A DNA stretch of 64,000 nt from Pseudobdellovibrionaceae bacterium (GTDB lineage: Bacteria; Bdellovibrionota; Bdellovibrionia; Bdellovibrionales; UBA1609). This document shows, in pieces, positions 26,635-36,434 of this stretch. Numbering within the stretch: position 1 is the stretch's first letter; each line of letters begins with the position of its first letter. The notes beneath the pieces are model-generated. The model was not told the origin of the DNA. It did no database searches and saw nothing but the letters and a program-made list of their open reading frames with translations. Location: the NCBI GenBank assembly GCA_947444305.1, contig CANEZP010000004.1:248001-312000 (forward strand), read 5' to 3'. Position numbers and translations under genes: made by a program.

Positions 26635-27822
26635 TCATTTCACGCGGTAGAAGGCGGTGCGGGAAACGCAGAGTAGGCCCGCTTCGCTGCTGAAGTGCAG
26701 GTACGGGATCCATGGTGTGCGTGTTGTCGCGAGTGGGCCGAAGTTATCGGCCGTGGCCGTTGGATCACCGAACAGTGTCGTCACCGAGTAATCGCTGATC
26801 AAAATCTTTCGCACCGCTAAATTGGCGAAGTCCGCGACGTAGAGGGAAGTTCCGTCGGTCGTCAAACCGTACGGTCCGTAAAACGTAGCCGCCGCGCCCG
26901 TACCGTCCGCGTGGCCCGCGACGCCGGCGGTACCCGCGACCGTCGTCACGTTGTTGTCGGAAAGCCTGATCCGGCGAATGGTGTTGTTGCTCGCGTCCGT
27001 CACGAAGAGGACGTCGCCGTCGACGGGATCGTTATACGCGGCGAGGCCCTGCGGATCATTGAAACGCGCAAGGGTCCCGACCGCGTCCAGATTTGCGCCC
27101 GGAACCGATGAACCCGCGATGGTCGTGACTTCGAGCGTGTCCAATTTCACTTTACGGATCGTATTATTGAAGCGGTCGATGACGTAGAGAGCGTTACCCA
27201 ACTTCACCATTCCGGTCGGCCCCGCGAATTCCGCCGCCGGTCCGACGCCGTCGGCACTTCCGGAAGAACCGCAAGTTCCCACCAAAGTCGAAACGGTAAA
27301 ATTGGGATCCGCCACGTTCACCGTTCGGATGCAGTAATTATAAACATCCGAAACGTAAAGGGTCGTGCCGTCGAGAAGCGTGTCGGAGGGTGAATTCAAA
27401 AGCGCGGTCGCGCCGGGCCCGTCGGTGGTGCCGATTACGCCGACCGAACCCACGATCGTTTGAACCTCTTTGGTTTTACGATTCACTCGCCGGAGCGTTC
27501 GGTTCACGCCGTCCGACAAGTAATAATAGTTTTCGTCTAAGGAAATCCCGCCGGGTAAATCGAAGCTTCCCGGAATCCCGTCGGCGCTTCCCGTCCCGGT
27601 CGGTGGCATGCCGACATCAACCATCCCGACTCCCGCGATCAGTTCAGTTTCGGTAAAGGCGAGTGCCGGATAGATGTTTAAGTTCGGCGTGGGGGTTCCG
27701 GGCGTGGGCGTGGTCGGATTATTCGGGGTCACCGATTTCGAATCGAAGGCATCGATTCCTAAGCACGAGCACAAAAATAAAGTTGAAACGAAGACCACGG
27801 TAGAGCGCATATTTTTTAGCAT
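26635..27822 (-). CDS. NHL/YncE-like beta-propeller lipoprotein
   Basis: About 395 residues from the ATG at 27822; another ATG at 27810 is also possible and neither has a good ribosome site. The lipobox is LCSC, with a Thr/Pro-rich linker (TPNNPTTPTPGTPTPN) after it. The body has at least five similar blades, each with the pattern (L/Y)(Y/F)V(T/S)D-x4-N-x-(I/L)-R-(K/R)-(I/V), the hallmark of NHL-repeat propellers, which bind ligands or partner proteins. No enzyme residues are seen. It is probably displayed on the outer membrane. It runs convergently with the flavoenzyme across the nested inverted repeat. Confidence 0.88.
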   Translation of the reverse strand: MLKNMRSTVVFVSTLFLCSCLGIDAFDSKSVTPNNPTTPTPGTPTPNLNIYPALAFTETELIAGVGMVDVGMPPTGTGSADGIPGSFDLPGGISLDENYYYLSDGVNRTLRRVNRKTKEVQTIVGSVGVIGTTDGPGATALLNSPSDTLLDGTTLYVSDVYNYCIRTVNVADPNFTVSTLVGTCGSSGSADGVGPAAEFAGPTGMVKLGNALYVIDRFNNTIRKVKLDTLEVTTIAGSSVPGANLDAVGTLARFNDPQGLAAYNDPVDGDVLFVTDASNNTIRRIRLSDNNVTTVAGTAGVAGHADGTGAAATFYGPYGLTTDGTSLYVADFANLAVRKILISDYSVTTLFGDPTATADNFGPLATTRTPWIPYLHFSSEAGLLCVSRTAFYRVK

Positions 27823-27933
27823 ACGTGAACTTATCGACAAACCTGGACCAGGCCTCAAGATGCCTTCTCAGCTTGAAACACGCGGGTTGCCTATTTTCGT
27901 AGCCAAGGCCCGCTGACTATGATTATTGGACGC

Positions 27934-28728
27934 ATGAAAAATATTATGTCCCGCTTTATCCTTTTGGTTTCCATCTGCTTTTCCGTTTCGGCCACCGCCA
28001 CTGTCACTGCCACTCCCGGTTATAAGGCACAAGTCATCGGGGTTCTTGATCAAGCACAAATGCAGCGGCTCGCCGAATTTAACCTACGCGCGGTACCGAC
28101 GGACGTTGAACTCGATCATTTCTACGCTCTCTTAGACGATATGCGACGGCTCGATTTGAGAAACGTGGACGAGAATGCCGCCGCCGAAGGAGTGCGGGTT
28201 TTTGGAACCTTATTAGGCCGCGCGCTTTACACCGAAGCTCTCATCGACAGCGAACTCGATCCCCGTAAAAATCCGAGCGGCCCCGACCATGAACCGGAAG
28301 ATGCCCTCGCCGTATTCGCTTTTGGATTCGACGACGTAATGTACGCCGAAAGCCCCTTCCCGTTGGGCAACGTTGAGCTTCTATTGTATTGGCAGAGGAC
28401 CGACCGTCGGCCAAAAGTACAAGCGGCCTTCACGAAAGCGTGGGCGCAAGTGACGGCCCAACTCGAAATCCTCTCGGTCGCGACGTGGCCCAAGCGCGAA
28501 TATGCGCGGAGGGTGATCGCGACTCTGCAGTTTTTGCTGCCCGAGCCTTCCGCGATCGCTTCGTTTCAAAGACTCATCGCCATTCACCACGCCGTCGGGA
28601 ACAAACAAATCGTAAAGGAATTGACGAACGCTTTGTCCGCGGAGACCGCGAAGGTGAACCCGCTCGGTTTCGCGCGCGTGTGTGGGAATTTACTTAGCCA
28701 CCCGCAGGTAACTCCGACGTTAAAGTAA
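27934..28728 (+). CDS. Secreted protein of unknown function
   Basis: About 264 residues. A signal peptide (MKNIMSRFILLVSICFSVSATA) begins at the ATG at 27934 or 27946; a longer frame to 27919 is open. The mature part is helical and acidic-basic mixed, with the motif FGFDDVMYAE and a Cys near the C-terminus. No family recognised. It overlaps the 3' end of the convergent gene by 35 bases. Confidence 0.78.
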   Translation: MKNIMSRFILLVSICFSVSATATVTATPGYKAQVIGVLDQAQMQRLAEFNLRAVPTDVELDHFYALLDDMRRLDLRNVDENAAAEGVRVFGTLLGRALYTEALIDSELDPRKNPSGPDHEPEDALAVFAFGFDDVMYAESPFPLGNVELLLYWQRTDRRPKVQAAFTKAWAQVTAQLEILSVATWPKREYARRVIATLQFLLPEPSAIASFQRLIAIHHAVGNKQIVKELTNALSAETAKVNPLGFARVCGNLLSHPQVTPTLK

Positions 28729-29767
28729 GTAAGACTACGCAATTGGACATGGCCGTTAGATCAATTTCGGCCTGATCGAAAAACGCGTTCCAAAGACCGT
28801 CGTCGGCGCCCGGCGGATGAGAAGTTCCGACGGAGGACATCGTAGCACCGGCAGTGAGCACATAGCGAAGAATTAATTCGTTACGCAACTCTTGGTAGCG
28901 GTCCGGGCCCGGCGTGTGAAGAGAGGTCTTAAGCTCCGCACCGAGCTTAGCCACTTCGGCGCGCAATAAACTAAAATCATTTAAGTGTCGCCGGCGGATT
29001 TCGTTAGCCCTACGTGAGGCGAAGAGCATCTCGTCGCGCAAACGGTTAAACTTGAGTCGTAATGCCGACTCCGCATCCATAACCTCGTCGAATTCCGCTT
29101 TAGAAGAATCGCCCGCGGCGAGTTGATCCACGGCCTTCGTAATTTTCGCGCTCACTTCCAAAACCTCTAGCCGAAGTTTTTGCGTCAGCCATTCGATCAC
29201 CAATCGCGCCTTTTCGCTGCCGGAAGAAAGCCCGGCGAGATTCAGTAGGCGGCGTTGTTCGTTTCTTGGCATGTCCCAGCTTATGAATTCGGAGAGATAG
29301 CGCTGATCGTAGGAGTTCTTATAAAGCGGCCCGAGCAAAGTGACGTAGGAGTAATGCAAAAGATAAATCACCGCGGCCAGCTGATCCGCGCGGCGATAAT
29401 TTATCGATTCCAACGGGTCAAACTCCCCCACGTCGCTCGAAGCTTGATCGTGTTGAGCGCGCGCGAACTCGTGCAGCGTAATGAGGTCATTCGTTGAGGC
29501 CTTCGCTAAAAAGCGCTCTCGCGGAAAATAGCGGTAAAGATAGTCTGAGTGCTGCGGGTGAAAGGAAGTGCCGGCCTTCGCGAGAAGTTTTTTGGTTAGG
29601 TTATAGTACCGTGCGCGCGGCGAAAAAGTGTTAGGTCTTGGCGGGGAAGGCAGCGGGAGCGTCAGCCGCGAAAAAGAGATAATGATGTCGTCGACTTCGA
29701 TGGCATGGGCCGCCACGGTATTCACGGCAATGAATAACGAAAGGAATATTTGGGGGAGGTTGAGCAT
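28694..29767 (-). CDS. Secreted helical protein of unknown function
   Basis: About 357 residues from the ATG at 29767; a TTG at 29785 would add six residues. N-terminal signal peptide (MLNLPQIFLSLFIAVNTVAAHA). The body is strongly helical with many Leu/Arg/Glu and long charged stretches, such as SALRLKFNRLRDEMLFASRRANEIRRRH. No domain known. It begins a 35-base convergent overlap with the preceding gene at its 3' end. Confidence 0.78.
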   Translation of the reverse strand: MLNLPQIFLSLFIAVNTVAAHAIEVDDIIISFSRLTLPLPSPPRPNTFSPRARYYNLTKKLLAKAGTSFHPQHSDYLYRYFPRERFLAKASTNDLITLHEFARAQHDQASSDVGEFDPLESINYRRADQLAAVIYLLHYSYVTLLGPLYKNSYDQRYLSEFISWDMPRNEQRRLLNLAGLSSGSEKARLVIEWLTQKLRLEVLEVSAKITKAVDQLAAGDSSKAEFDEVMDAESALRLKFNRLRDEMLFASRRANEIRRRHLNDFSLLRAEVAKLGAELKTSLHTPGPDRYQELRNELILRYVLTAGATMSSVGTSHPPGADDGLWNAFFDQAEIDLTAMSNCVVLLTLTSELPAGG

Positions 29768-29808
29768 GAGCAACCGTCTAGTCAACGGTCAAAGGGTTGG
29801 CAATCGAA

Positions 29809-31827
29809 TTAAGGTTTAGCCGCGAACATGGCGACAGTTTTCAAAAGCTCGGCCGCGACGAGCGGCTTCGTGAGGTGACCGACGAAGCCGGCGTTCCGGG
29901 TTTTCTCACGTTCATCAGACATCGCGTGGGCCGTGAGCGCGATAACGGGCGTAATACAGCCCCGCTCATCCAGCGCGCGCTTCGCCTGGTACCCGTCCAT
30001 AATCGGCATTTGAATATCCATAAGTATCGCACCGTAATTGCCTGCGACCGCCTTACCGAATGCTTCTTTCCCGTCGCTGGCCGTTTCAACCTCGGCTCCG
30101 TTTTTGATCAATAAATGAACCACGAGGAAAAGGTTGTCGGCTGAATCATCAACGACGAGAATGCGCATTCCCCGGAGCGGAACCAATTCTCCCGTCCTCA
30201 CGCTCGTTGCTATCTCTACGGCGTTGCTCGGGACCTCAGCCATGAGTCGCAAGCGAAAAGTACACCCTTTTCCTAATTCACCCTCGACGATAGAAATCCC
30301 GCCCGCGATCGCCTGAGATAACCGTTGTGATAGAGCAAGCCCTAAGCCGGTGCCGCCGAATTTACGGGTCGTGCTGTTATCGGCTTGTGTGAACGGAACA
30401 AACAATTTCTCTTGTTGGTCACGGGCTATACCGATGCCGGTATCTTTTACGTCAATCGTTAACTCAACTTTGCCTGCCGACATCGGCTTACACCCAATGT
30501 TTACGCGAACCCCTCCGGCATTGGTAAACTTCACCGCGTTCCCGATCAAGTTAACAAGAATTTGCCTGAGCCTGGTTGGATCCGAACAAATGTGCGAGGG
30601 CACGGACTCTTCCACATTAAGCATAAGATAAATATCTTTTTCTTTAGTTTTATCTTTAAAAAGATCGATGATGTCGGAGGTTAAACTAAACAACGAGAAC
30701 GGTACGCTCTCAACATCAAGCTTGCCGGCTTCAACCTTTGCGAGATCCAAAATGTCGTCGATGATACGGGTGAGCGAGTTGCCGTTTCGTACGATCGTAT
30801 CGACGTAGCGATCCTTTTCTGCAGCCTCGATCGCACGATCTTTAAGCAGACCGCTAAAGCCCAAAATCGCACCGAGCGGCGTACGAATTTCGTGACTCAT
30901 ATTTGCTAGAAAAGCGGTCTTCGTTTCGTTTGCACGCTCGGCCGTGATCCGAGCTTCCTTAAGCTGTTCGGCCAATATCTTCGCATCGTGAATGTCGGTG
31001 TTGCCGCCGATCCACTTTATAATTTGTCCGCGCTCATTACGTACGGGCACGCCGCGTACGATATGCCAGCGGTACAAGCCATCGGCGCCTCGGCGGAACC
31101 TTTGCTCCATCGTGTAAAACCGTCCGGTCTCTAGACATTCTTGCCAAATTCTCAAGGTTTCCGGCACGTCATCGGGATGCATGGGCTGGGCTCTTTCATC
31201 ATCCCAGCCGGTGCCCCGCGGTTGACCTAGATATTCATACCACCAATCATTGTACCAATCGACGTAACCGTCGGGTCGCGCGGTCCAGACGATCATGGGA
31301 AGTTTGTTCGCGATTTCGCGGGCGTTCGCCTCACTTTCCGCCATGAGTCTTCGCAGCGCTTCTTGATAGTTGATTTCCGCTTCGAACTCAGACTCACGCT
31401 TCGCGCGAAGGACCTGATCGGTCACTTCTTCAACCCGGTGGAGGATATGAGTTAACTCACCCGCGGCATTAAAAAGCGGCACGTTAGTCGGACTCCAATA
31501 ACGCTCTTCGAATTCACCGACGGGTGCACCCGGAATCTGTACACCGTATTTTTGCGTCGCCATTTGATCAGCCGTTTTATTTAACAGCACACGGTGAAAT
31601 GAAGCGCGTAGGTTCTTTACACCGTCCGCGTGTGGATCATTCGGGTTGTCGGGAAATACTTCGAATATGTCGCGCCCGAAAGACTCCTGAATCGATACGC
31701 CGCTCACCCTTTGCCGCGTTTCGTTCGCGGCTACGATGCGGAAGTTTTTGTCGATAATCAGCAGCGGCGATGGAATAGCCTCAAGCAGACTTCTAAAGCT
31801 TAATGCATCTAATGCATCCTGATTCAT
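29809..31827 (-). CDS. Hybrid histidine kinase: PAS-PAS-HisKA-HATPase-REC
   Basis: 672 residues. PAS 1 at about 10-120 (LLIIDKNFRIVAANETRQ), a helical linker, PAS_3 at about 170-285 (WTARPDGYVDWYNDWWYEYLG to IHDAK), HisKA with H312 in MSHEIRTPLGAIL, HATPase_c with GNAVKFT, DTGIGI and GGTGLGL, and a C-terminal receiver with D604 (LMDIQMPIMDG). No membrane segment, so it is a soluble sensor whose signal is unknown. It is divergent from a lone receiver gene at 32004 with about 176 bases between, so the two may interact. Its domain order matches the kinases at 55277 and 57177. Confidence 0.94.
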   Translation of the reverse strand: MNQDALDALSFRSLLEAIPSPLLIIDKNFRIVAANETRQRVSGVSIQESFGRDIFEVFPDNPNDPHADGVKNLRASFHRVLLNKTADQMATQKYGVQIPGAPVGEFEERYWSPTNVPLFNAAGELTHILHRVEEVTDQVLRAKRESEFEAEINYQEALRRLMAESEANAREIANKLPMIVWTARPDGYVDWYNDWWYEYLGQPRGTGWDDERAQPMHPDDVPETLRIWQECLETGRFYTMEQRFRRGADGLYRWHIVRGVPVRNERGQIIKWIGGNTDIHDAKILAEQLKEARITAERANETKTAFLANMSHEIRTPLGAILGFSGLLKDRAIEAAEKDRYVDTIVRNGNSLTRIIDDILDLAKVEAGKLDVESVPFSLFSLTSDIIDLFKDKTKEKDIYLMLNVEESVPSHICSDPTRLRQILVNLIGNAVKFTNAGGVRVNIGCKPMSAGKVELTIDVKDTGIGIARDQQEKLFVPFTQADNSTTRKFGGTGLGLALSQRLSQAIAGGISIVEGELGKGCTFRLRLMAEVPSNAVEIATSVRTGELVPLRGMRILVVDDSADNLFLVVHLLIKNGAEVETASDGKEAFGKAVAGNYGAILMDIQMPIMDGYQAKRALDERGCITPVIALTAHAMSDEREKTRNAGFVGHLTKPLVAAELLKTVAMFAAKP

Positions 31828-32003
31828 GACTAGGACATATCCTTCAACGAGCGGACTTCCAAGCCTTATGTCAAGATTTTAGGATCACCTAGCCTAAGCG
31901 TTCCCAACGGATGCCGTCCTCCCGAACGTCTCGAAACGGTGCGCTTTACGACTCTCATACATTCCCCGACTTACCGAAAAGAATATGTAGGACGGAAACG
32001 GGA

Positions 32004-32399
32004 ATGGCCGACGCTGCCTTTAAAATTCTGTTTGTCGAGGACGAACCTATCCTTCGTCGTGCGACCGCAAAGATCATGTCGAGCTTAGGCGCCGTCGTGA
32101 CCACCGCGAATGACGGTCTTGAAGGACTCGCGCGTTTGAAAGAGGATGATTTTGATATCATCGTTTCAGACATCGCGATGCCAAACATGAACGGTTTAGA
32201 GTTTTTGAGAGCGGCCCGCAACATCAACTTTAACAAACCATTTATCTTCCTGACCGGCTACAGCGGCCCGGAGTTTGAAAAGGAAGCGATCGCCTTCGGG
32301 ATCTTCGCGTACCTAGGCAAACCATACCGCCGCGCCACCCATGAGCCCGTGATTCTCAAAGCGCTAAAACAAAGTCGCGAGGCAGTCGATGCATCGTGA
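32004..32399 (+). CDS. Single-domain response regulator receiver protein
   Basis: 131 residues from the ATG at 32004; the frame is open upstream but the extra residues look like leader sequence. Acidic pair E12-D13, phospho-acceptor D56 in DIAMPNMNG, Thr in FLTGYSG, Lys in YLGKPYR. There is no output domain. The 3' end overlaps the kinase gene that follows by 11 bases, so this is a translationally coupled receiver-kinase pair and the receiver is its likely substrate. Confidence 0.9.
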   Translation: MADAAFKILFVEDEPILRRATAKIMSSLGAVVTTANDGLEGLARLKEDDFDIIVSDIAMPNMNGLEFLRAARNINFNKPFIFLTGYSGPEFEKEAIAFGIFAYLGKPYRRATHEPVILKALKQSREAVDAS

Positions 32400-33870
32400 T
32401 GCGCTCACAAAAATTCCCGTCGTACTCTTTCAGTACCGGGCCTCGCGGGACGGAAGCGAAACCTTTGCGTACGACGAATCTGTTTTAACGAAGCGCCTAG
32501 GCTTAAAATCTTCCAGCGGCACCGATTATTTAGAAAGCTTTCTCGATGCGCTGACTCCGCAAAGCCGGGCGTCCTTCCGGCAAGCCCTGCTCAAGGCGAA
32601 TGAGAGCCCAGACTTTCAATGGTCGGGCGAAATCACCGTCGCCGGCGGCCGGGTACTACAAGCCGAAGCTTCGGGTTCTTGCGAGAAGGATACGCAAGGT
32701 AATTTCACGATTCACGGCTTTCTAATCGAATCCCAAAAACAGGGCGTGATTCAAAATTTAGAAGAAGAAAAAACTATTCTAAATAACGTGCTCGCTAATA
32801 TTCCTCACTCCGTGTTCTGGAAAGACGTGAACTCGGTCTATCTCGGTTGCAACGAACGCTTTTTAAAAGACGCAAACGTGGGAACCAAAGCCGACGTCGT
32901 CGGCAAAACCGATTTCGATATGCCGTGGGCCACCGCCAATGCCGAGAGCTACCGACGCTACGACGCCGAGCTAATGCAAGCGGGGCGATCTATTCTGAAT
33001 TTAGAGGAAACCCAGTTGCAGGCCGACGGCAGCCAGACTCACGTGATCACGAGCAAGGTTCCGCTATTGGACAAAGGCGGCCGCACGTTCGGCATCTTGG
33101 GCATTTACATGGACGTCACCGAGCATTACATGACCCGCCAGCGCTTGAATGACAATCAAGAGCGTATGCACGCGACCGCAAAGATGGCCGCGCTCGGCGA
33201 GATGGCCGCCGGCATCGCGCACGAAATTAATAATCCCGTCGCCATCATCGCCGCCCTGTGCGAAGAAGCCGGCTCGGCGCTCACCAATCAGAATTTAGAT
33301 TTACCCGCCGCGCGTGAAAGTTTAGCGACGATCGACGCAACGCTCGACCGAATTTCAAAAATCGTGTCGGGCCTGAGTTCAATCGCCCGTCACGGTAAAG
33401 GCGACGCCACGACGACCGTGATCTTGGCCGATCTTTTGGCCGAGATTCACGAGCTGTGCCGCGAGCGTTTTCGCCGCCACGGGATTGATTTGTCGGTGAC
33501 CCTGCCGCCCGCGACCTTCGCCTTCACGGGCCGCGCGACCGAGCTTGCGCAAGTACTCTTGAACTTACTCAACAACTCCTTCGATGCGGTACAAGCGCTC
33601 AAAGAGCGCTGGGTTTCGATCGAATGTAAGAATAACGGAGACCGAATCGAAATCCTCGTCTCCGACTCCGGCTACGGAATTCCCGCCTCCGTCCAAGAAA
33701 AGATGTTTCAGCCCTTCTACACCACCAAACAGGTCGGCAAAGGCACGGGCCTCGGCTTAGCCATTTCGTCGGGCCTGGTCCTCGCCATGGGCGGCGAGCT
33801 CAAATTAAACGCCAAGGCCGAGCGCACACAATTTACGATCAGCCTCCCCGCCGTAAAAACTGCGGCTTAG
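32389..33870 (+). CDS. NtrB-like PAS histidine kinase, partner of the upstream receiver
   Basis: 493 residues. A first PAS-like module (about 5-120), a second PAS (about 125-245) ending in the strand GIYMDVTE, then a kinase of the HPK4/NtrB type: GEMAAGIAHEINNPVAII with H278, N box NLLNNSFDA, G1 DSGYGI and G2 GKGTGLGLA. It has no C-terminal receiver, unlike the other kinases here; the neighbouring receiver is a separate protein. The start ATG has GAGG seven bases upstream, inside the receiver gene. Confidence 0.92.
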   Translation: MHRDALTKIPVVLFQYRASRDGSETFAYDESVLTKRLGLKSSSGTDYLESFLDALTPQSRASFRQALLKANESPDFQWSGEITVAGGRVLQAEASGSCEKDTQGNFTIHGFLIESQKQGVIQNLEEEKTILNNVLANIPHSVFWKDVNSVYLGCNERFLKDANVGTKADVVGKTDFDMPWATANAESYRRYDAELMQAGRSILNLEETQLQADGSQTHVITSKVPLLDKGGRTFGILGIYMDVTEHYMTRQRLNDNQERMHATAKMAALGEMAAGIAHEINNPVAIIAALCEEAGSALTNQNLDLPAARESLATIDATLDRISKIVSGLSSIARHGKGDATTTVILADLLAEIHELCRERFRRHGIDLSVTLPPATFAFTGRATELAQVLLNLLNNSFDAVQALKERWVSIECKNNGDRIEILVSDSGYGIPASVQEKMFQPFYTTKQVGKGTGLGLAISSGLVLAMGGELKLNAKAERTQFTISLPAVKTAA

Positions 33871-33948
33871 TTAAATTGAAAATTATCCGGTTCTCGCCGG
33901 GTTCGGGCCGTGTTAGCGACTTGCCAACCCTCACCGATCGGAGATCCC

Positions 33949-34500
33949 GTGCTGCTTGCCCTCCTTCTTTCCGTCTCGACCGTCAGCTTCGCGCAAAACG
34001 ACGACTACCAAGAGCGTTACCAACTTAAACAACAACGTGAGCAACAGATTCAAAACGAAGAACGACATCAGCGCATCTATGACTCCAACCAAAGATTTTT
34101 AAACGAGATCGCCAAACTTGAAAAACAGATGCGTGGCGTTCAGCCCGGTTCGCTCGTTTGTTACAATACCTTCCGCACCTCTGAGGCCACGCAGGCCGTT
34201 TACGAACAGTGCCATCCGCGCTTAGGTTGCACGAACGTGTACGCCGATCCCCGTCAGTCCTATGCTTCTCACATGATTATGTACTGTAAGTTCAATACGG
34301 GCCTTGACCAAGCGTGTTGGTCGCAGAGTTACGGCAATTCACCCCGCGGGATCACCGCCAGCTGTTTAGATAAACAGGGTTACGAAACCAAATACGCGAC
34401 CGGCCGCTACGTCGAACCCGCCGTGCCGAAGACCCGTTCGTCGGGCCGACCTTTGCACTGCCACGGGTACCGTTCTTTGTTCGGCTCCGGCTGTTACTAG
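33949..34500 (+). CDS. Secreted Cys-rich protein of unknown function
   Basis: About 183 residues from the GTG at 33949, which has CGGAG five bases upstream and opens directly on a signal peptide ending VSFAQN. A longer frame to 33910 is open. After a Gln/Arg/Glu-rich helical segment (residues about 20-75), the C-terminal half has eight Cys, likely four disulphides. No family is recognised. It is 78 bases downstream of the NtrB-like kinase, same strand, probably an independent unit. Confidence 0.8.
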   Translation: MLLALLLSVSTVSFAQNDDYQERYQLKQQREQQIQNEERHQRIYDSNQRFLNEIAKLEKQMRGVQPGSLVCYNTFRTSEATQAVYEQCHPRLGCTNVYADPRQSYASHMIMYCKFNTGLDQACWSQSYGNSPRGITASCLDKQGYETKYATGRYVEPAVPKTRSSGRPLHCHGYRSLFGSGCY

Positions 34501-34508
34501 AGCAAGCA

Positions 34509-35156
34509 TTAGACTAGGCTCGGCTCCGCGAGAATTTCCGCGCGGAGCTCTTCGACGGTCTTGACCAGAAAAGCCGGATTCATGCCGGCTAGTTTTTCCG
34601 GAGAATGAAAACCCCACGCCACCGCCCCTACGGGAAGGCCGATTTTGCGGCAGGCTTCGATGTCCCGTGTCTCGTCGCCGACGTAGAGGCAGTCTGAGAT
34701 ATCTAAGCGCAAGCGTTTGATGATCTTAGCGAGTGGCTTGTGTTTACCTAATATCGACGCTCCGCAAACAATTTCCGTAAATAAATCACCCGCGTCGAAT
34801 TTAGCCAGGAGCTTGGCGATGTTCTCGGGGGAGTTCGAAGTCACCAATCCTAGTTTCATATTTTGCCCGGCGTGCAGTTCACGCAGCAATTCAATAATCC
34901 CGGGTTCGGCTTCGATCGAATCGAGCCGCGACTTCAGTTTCTGTCTGGCCAACATCGTAAACCGGGGCACTTGCCAAATTCGCAAGCCGAGCTCTTTGAT
35001 CGTTTCCGTCGTGCTGAGTTCACGGAGCCGTTCGGGGGTCGGCAAGTTGAGCTTGTACTCGCGCGCCAATTCTTGAAGAACGTCGAACACCTGTTCGTGG
35101 CTTCGCGCGATCGTTCCGTCAAAATCGAAAATAATCGCCTTATACTTTGCGCTCAA
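34509..35156 (-). CDS. HAD-superfamily phosphatase (phosphoglycolate phosphatase-like)
   Basis: 215 residues. Motif I DFDGT (nucleophile D11, D13), motif II T in LVTSNS, motif III K in GKHKPL, and motif IV GDETRD. The cap is a helical C1 type. It matches phosphoglycolate-phosphatase-like HADs; the true substrate is not known. The start is TTG with AAGGAT six bases upstream, and the stop of the preceding deiminase-family gene lies only 10 bases upstream, so the two are coupled. Confidence 0.9.
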   Translation of the reverse strand: MSAKYKAIIFDFDGTIARSHEQVFDVLQELAREYKLNLPTPERLRELSTTETIKELGLRIWQVPRFTMLARQKLKSRLDSIEAEPGIIELLRELHAGQNMKLGLVTSNSPENIAKLLAKFDAGDLFTEIVCGASILGKHKPLAKIIKRLRLDISDCLYVGDETRDIEACRKIGLPVGAVAWGFHSPEKLAGMNPAFLVKTVEELRAEILAEPSLV

Positions 35157-35166
35157 TAAATTATCC

Positions 35167-36258
35167 TTAGAAGTTGCAACGATAGCTTTTCGTCAGACAA
35201 TGAAGACCACCCATTTTATCGTCCAGCTCAGTCGCCGGAACGGGCACGACGGCAAAACCTAAGCTTTCAAATTTTGCTTTAGCTTGAACGTCATGTTCAT
35301 CCATCCTGATTTTACCGAAGAAACTACGATTTGCGTAGACCGGCATGAATAATGTTTGGCCGAACCTTCTCGAGTTGACGTAAAATCTTTTTTCGCTAGG
35401 TGAGATAATCCAATCTACGCGATAACCTAAAGCGCTTAACGTCTCCGCCGCCTTATCGACCTCACGATTCCAAAACGAATCATCGCTCGTTCTTTGCAGG
35501 AGAAATCGCTTTTGCCCGAGGTACATGGCGTACACATCGAGGTGACCGGTCGGCTCCGAGAAAATATCCGGCAGCCACACAATTTCCTTAGCGAACAGCA
35601 GCGTTTTCAATTGATCCTCTAAATCACGGCGGCTCGATTCGTTTTTGCGAAGTAAAGCTTTGCTCAAGAAAATTGTGCCGCCCTCACCCGCGATGTAGTG
35701 ACCACCATGTAGAACGATTTCTGATCTACGGAGCGGTAAGCTTAAAAAATCAGCGAGGCTTCGCGCCACCAGACCGTTCAACGGGAATTGCGGCGGCGGC
35801 TTCTCACCTTGGCCGGTGAGCAAGTACCGAAAACGGTCTTTCGAATCTTGTTCGTAATCTTCCGGGGACGCGTAGGCAAAGTGCACAAGCTCGGGCCGGC
35901 CTTCGGGATTGATCACCATTTCGGGAAGGTAATCGTGAACCCAATGATTTGGGCTGTGGGCCGCGACATCCAGTACCTTTTGCCCGGGTGCCGCTCGCGC
36001 CAACGTCGGAATTTTCGATACGGCGTTCGCACGGTCGTCGAGTAAGAGTACCCGTACGTTCGCGGGCAAAGACTTAAGAATGTCGCGTTGAATATTCGAG
36101 TGCGACGGCCACTTCTTGCGCATCACGAGGATATCGGCGGGCTCACTCTCCGCGACGGGCCGCGGGACGAGGTCATCCCGGCAACGGCCTTCGTGCGCGA
36201 ACGCCGATGGAGAGCTCACGAGTAAATGCAATAGGAAAGCGAATAGAAAATCTCTCAA
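35167..36258 (-). CDS. Secreted agmatine-deiminase / peptidylarginine-deiminase family protein
   Basis: 363 residues with a signal peptide (about 1-21, ending AFA). Family marks: W106-V-H-D109 where agmatine deiminases have WxRD, GGHYIAGEG, GH239-x-D241 (TGHLDVYAM), and the C-terminal nucleophile C354 in GGLHCLT. These fit the guanidine-modifying (GME) superfamily, acting on agmatine or peptide arginine. The WxRD Arg is His, which may change substrate. A second role is possible. TTG start without a clear ribosome site. It probably forms an operon with the HAD phosphatase downstream. Confidence 0.85.
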   Translation of the reverse strand: MRDFLFAFLLHLLVSSPSAFAHEGRCRDDLVPRPVAESEPADILVMRKKWPSHSNIQRDILKSLPANVRVLLLDDRANAVSKIPTLARAAPGQKVLDVAAHSPNHWVHDYLPEMVINPEGRPELVHFAYASPEDYEQDSKDRFRYLLTGQGEKPPPQFPLNGLVARSLADFLSLPLRRSEIVLHGGHYIAGEGGTIFLSKALLRKNESSRRDLEDQLKTLLFAKEIVWLPDIFSEPTGHLDVYAMYLGQKRFLLQRTSDDSFWNREVDKAAETLSALGYRVDWIISPSEKRFYVNSRRFGQTLFMPVYANRSFFGKIRMDEHDVQAKAKFESLGFAVVPVPATELDDKMGGLHCLTKSYRCNF

Positions 36259-36434
36259 AGCGACGCCGGCTTATTCGTTCGGACGGAAGCGTGTAAGCCG
36301 TGTGACGAGAGTGTTCTTCATAGACCATCCTTTGTGGGAAATTATCCGCAAAGAACTAGCACCCGCAGGCTTCTTAACAATCGCTATTTTGATTATTTGT
36401 AAACATACCCGGGCGCGCGGTATTCGCTTCTCAC

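Noticed and set aside
31911-32003. Longer N-terminus for the receiver gene at 32004
   Set aside because: The extra residues are not part of a receiver fold and the ATG at 32004 begins directly before the conserved first strand.
36330-36353. Imperfect inverted repeat CTTTGTGGGA / TCCGCAAAG upstream of the deiminase-family gene
   Set aside because: Contains mismatches and no linked regulator; too weak to call an operator.
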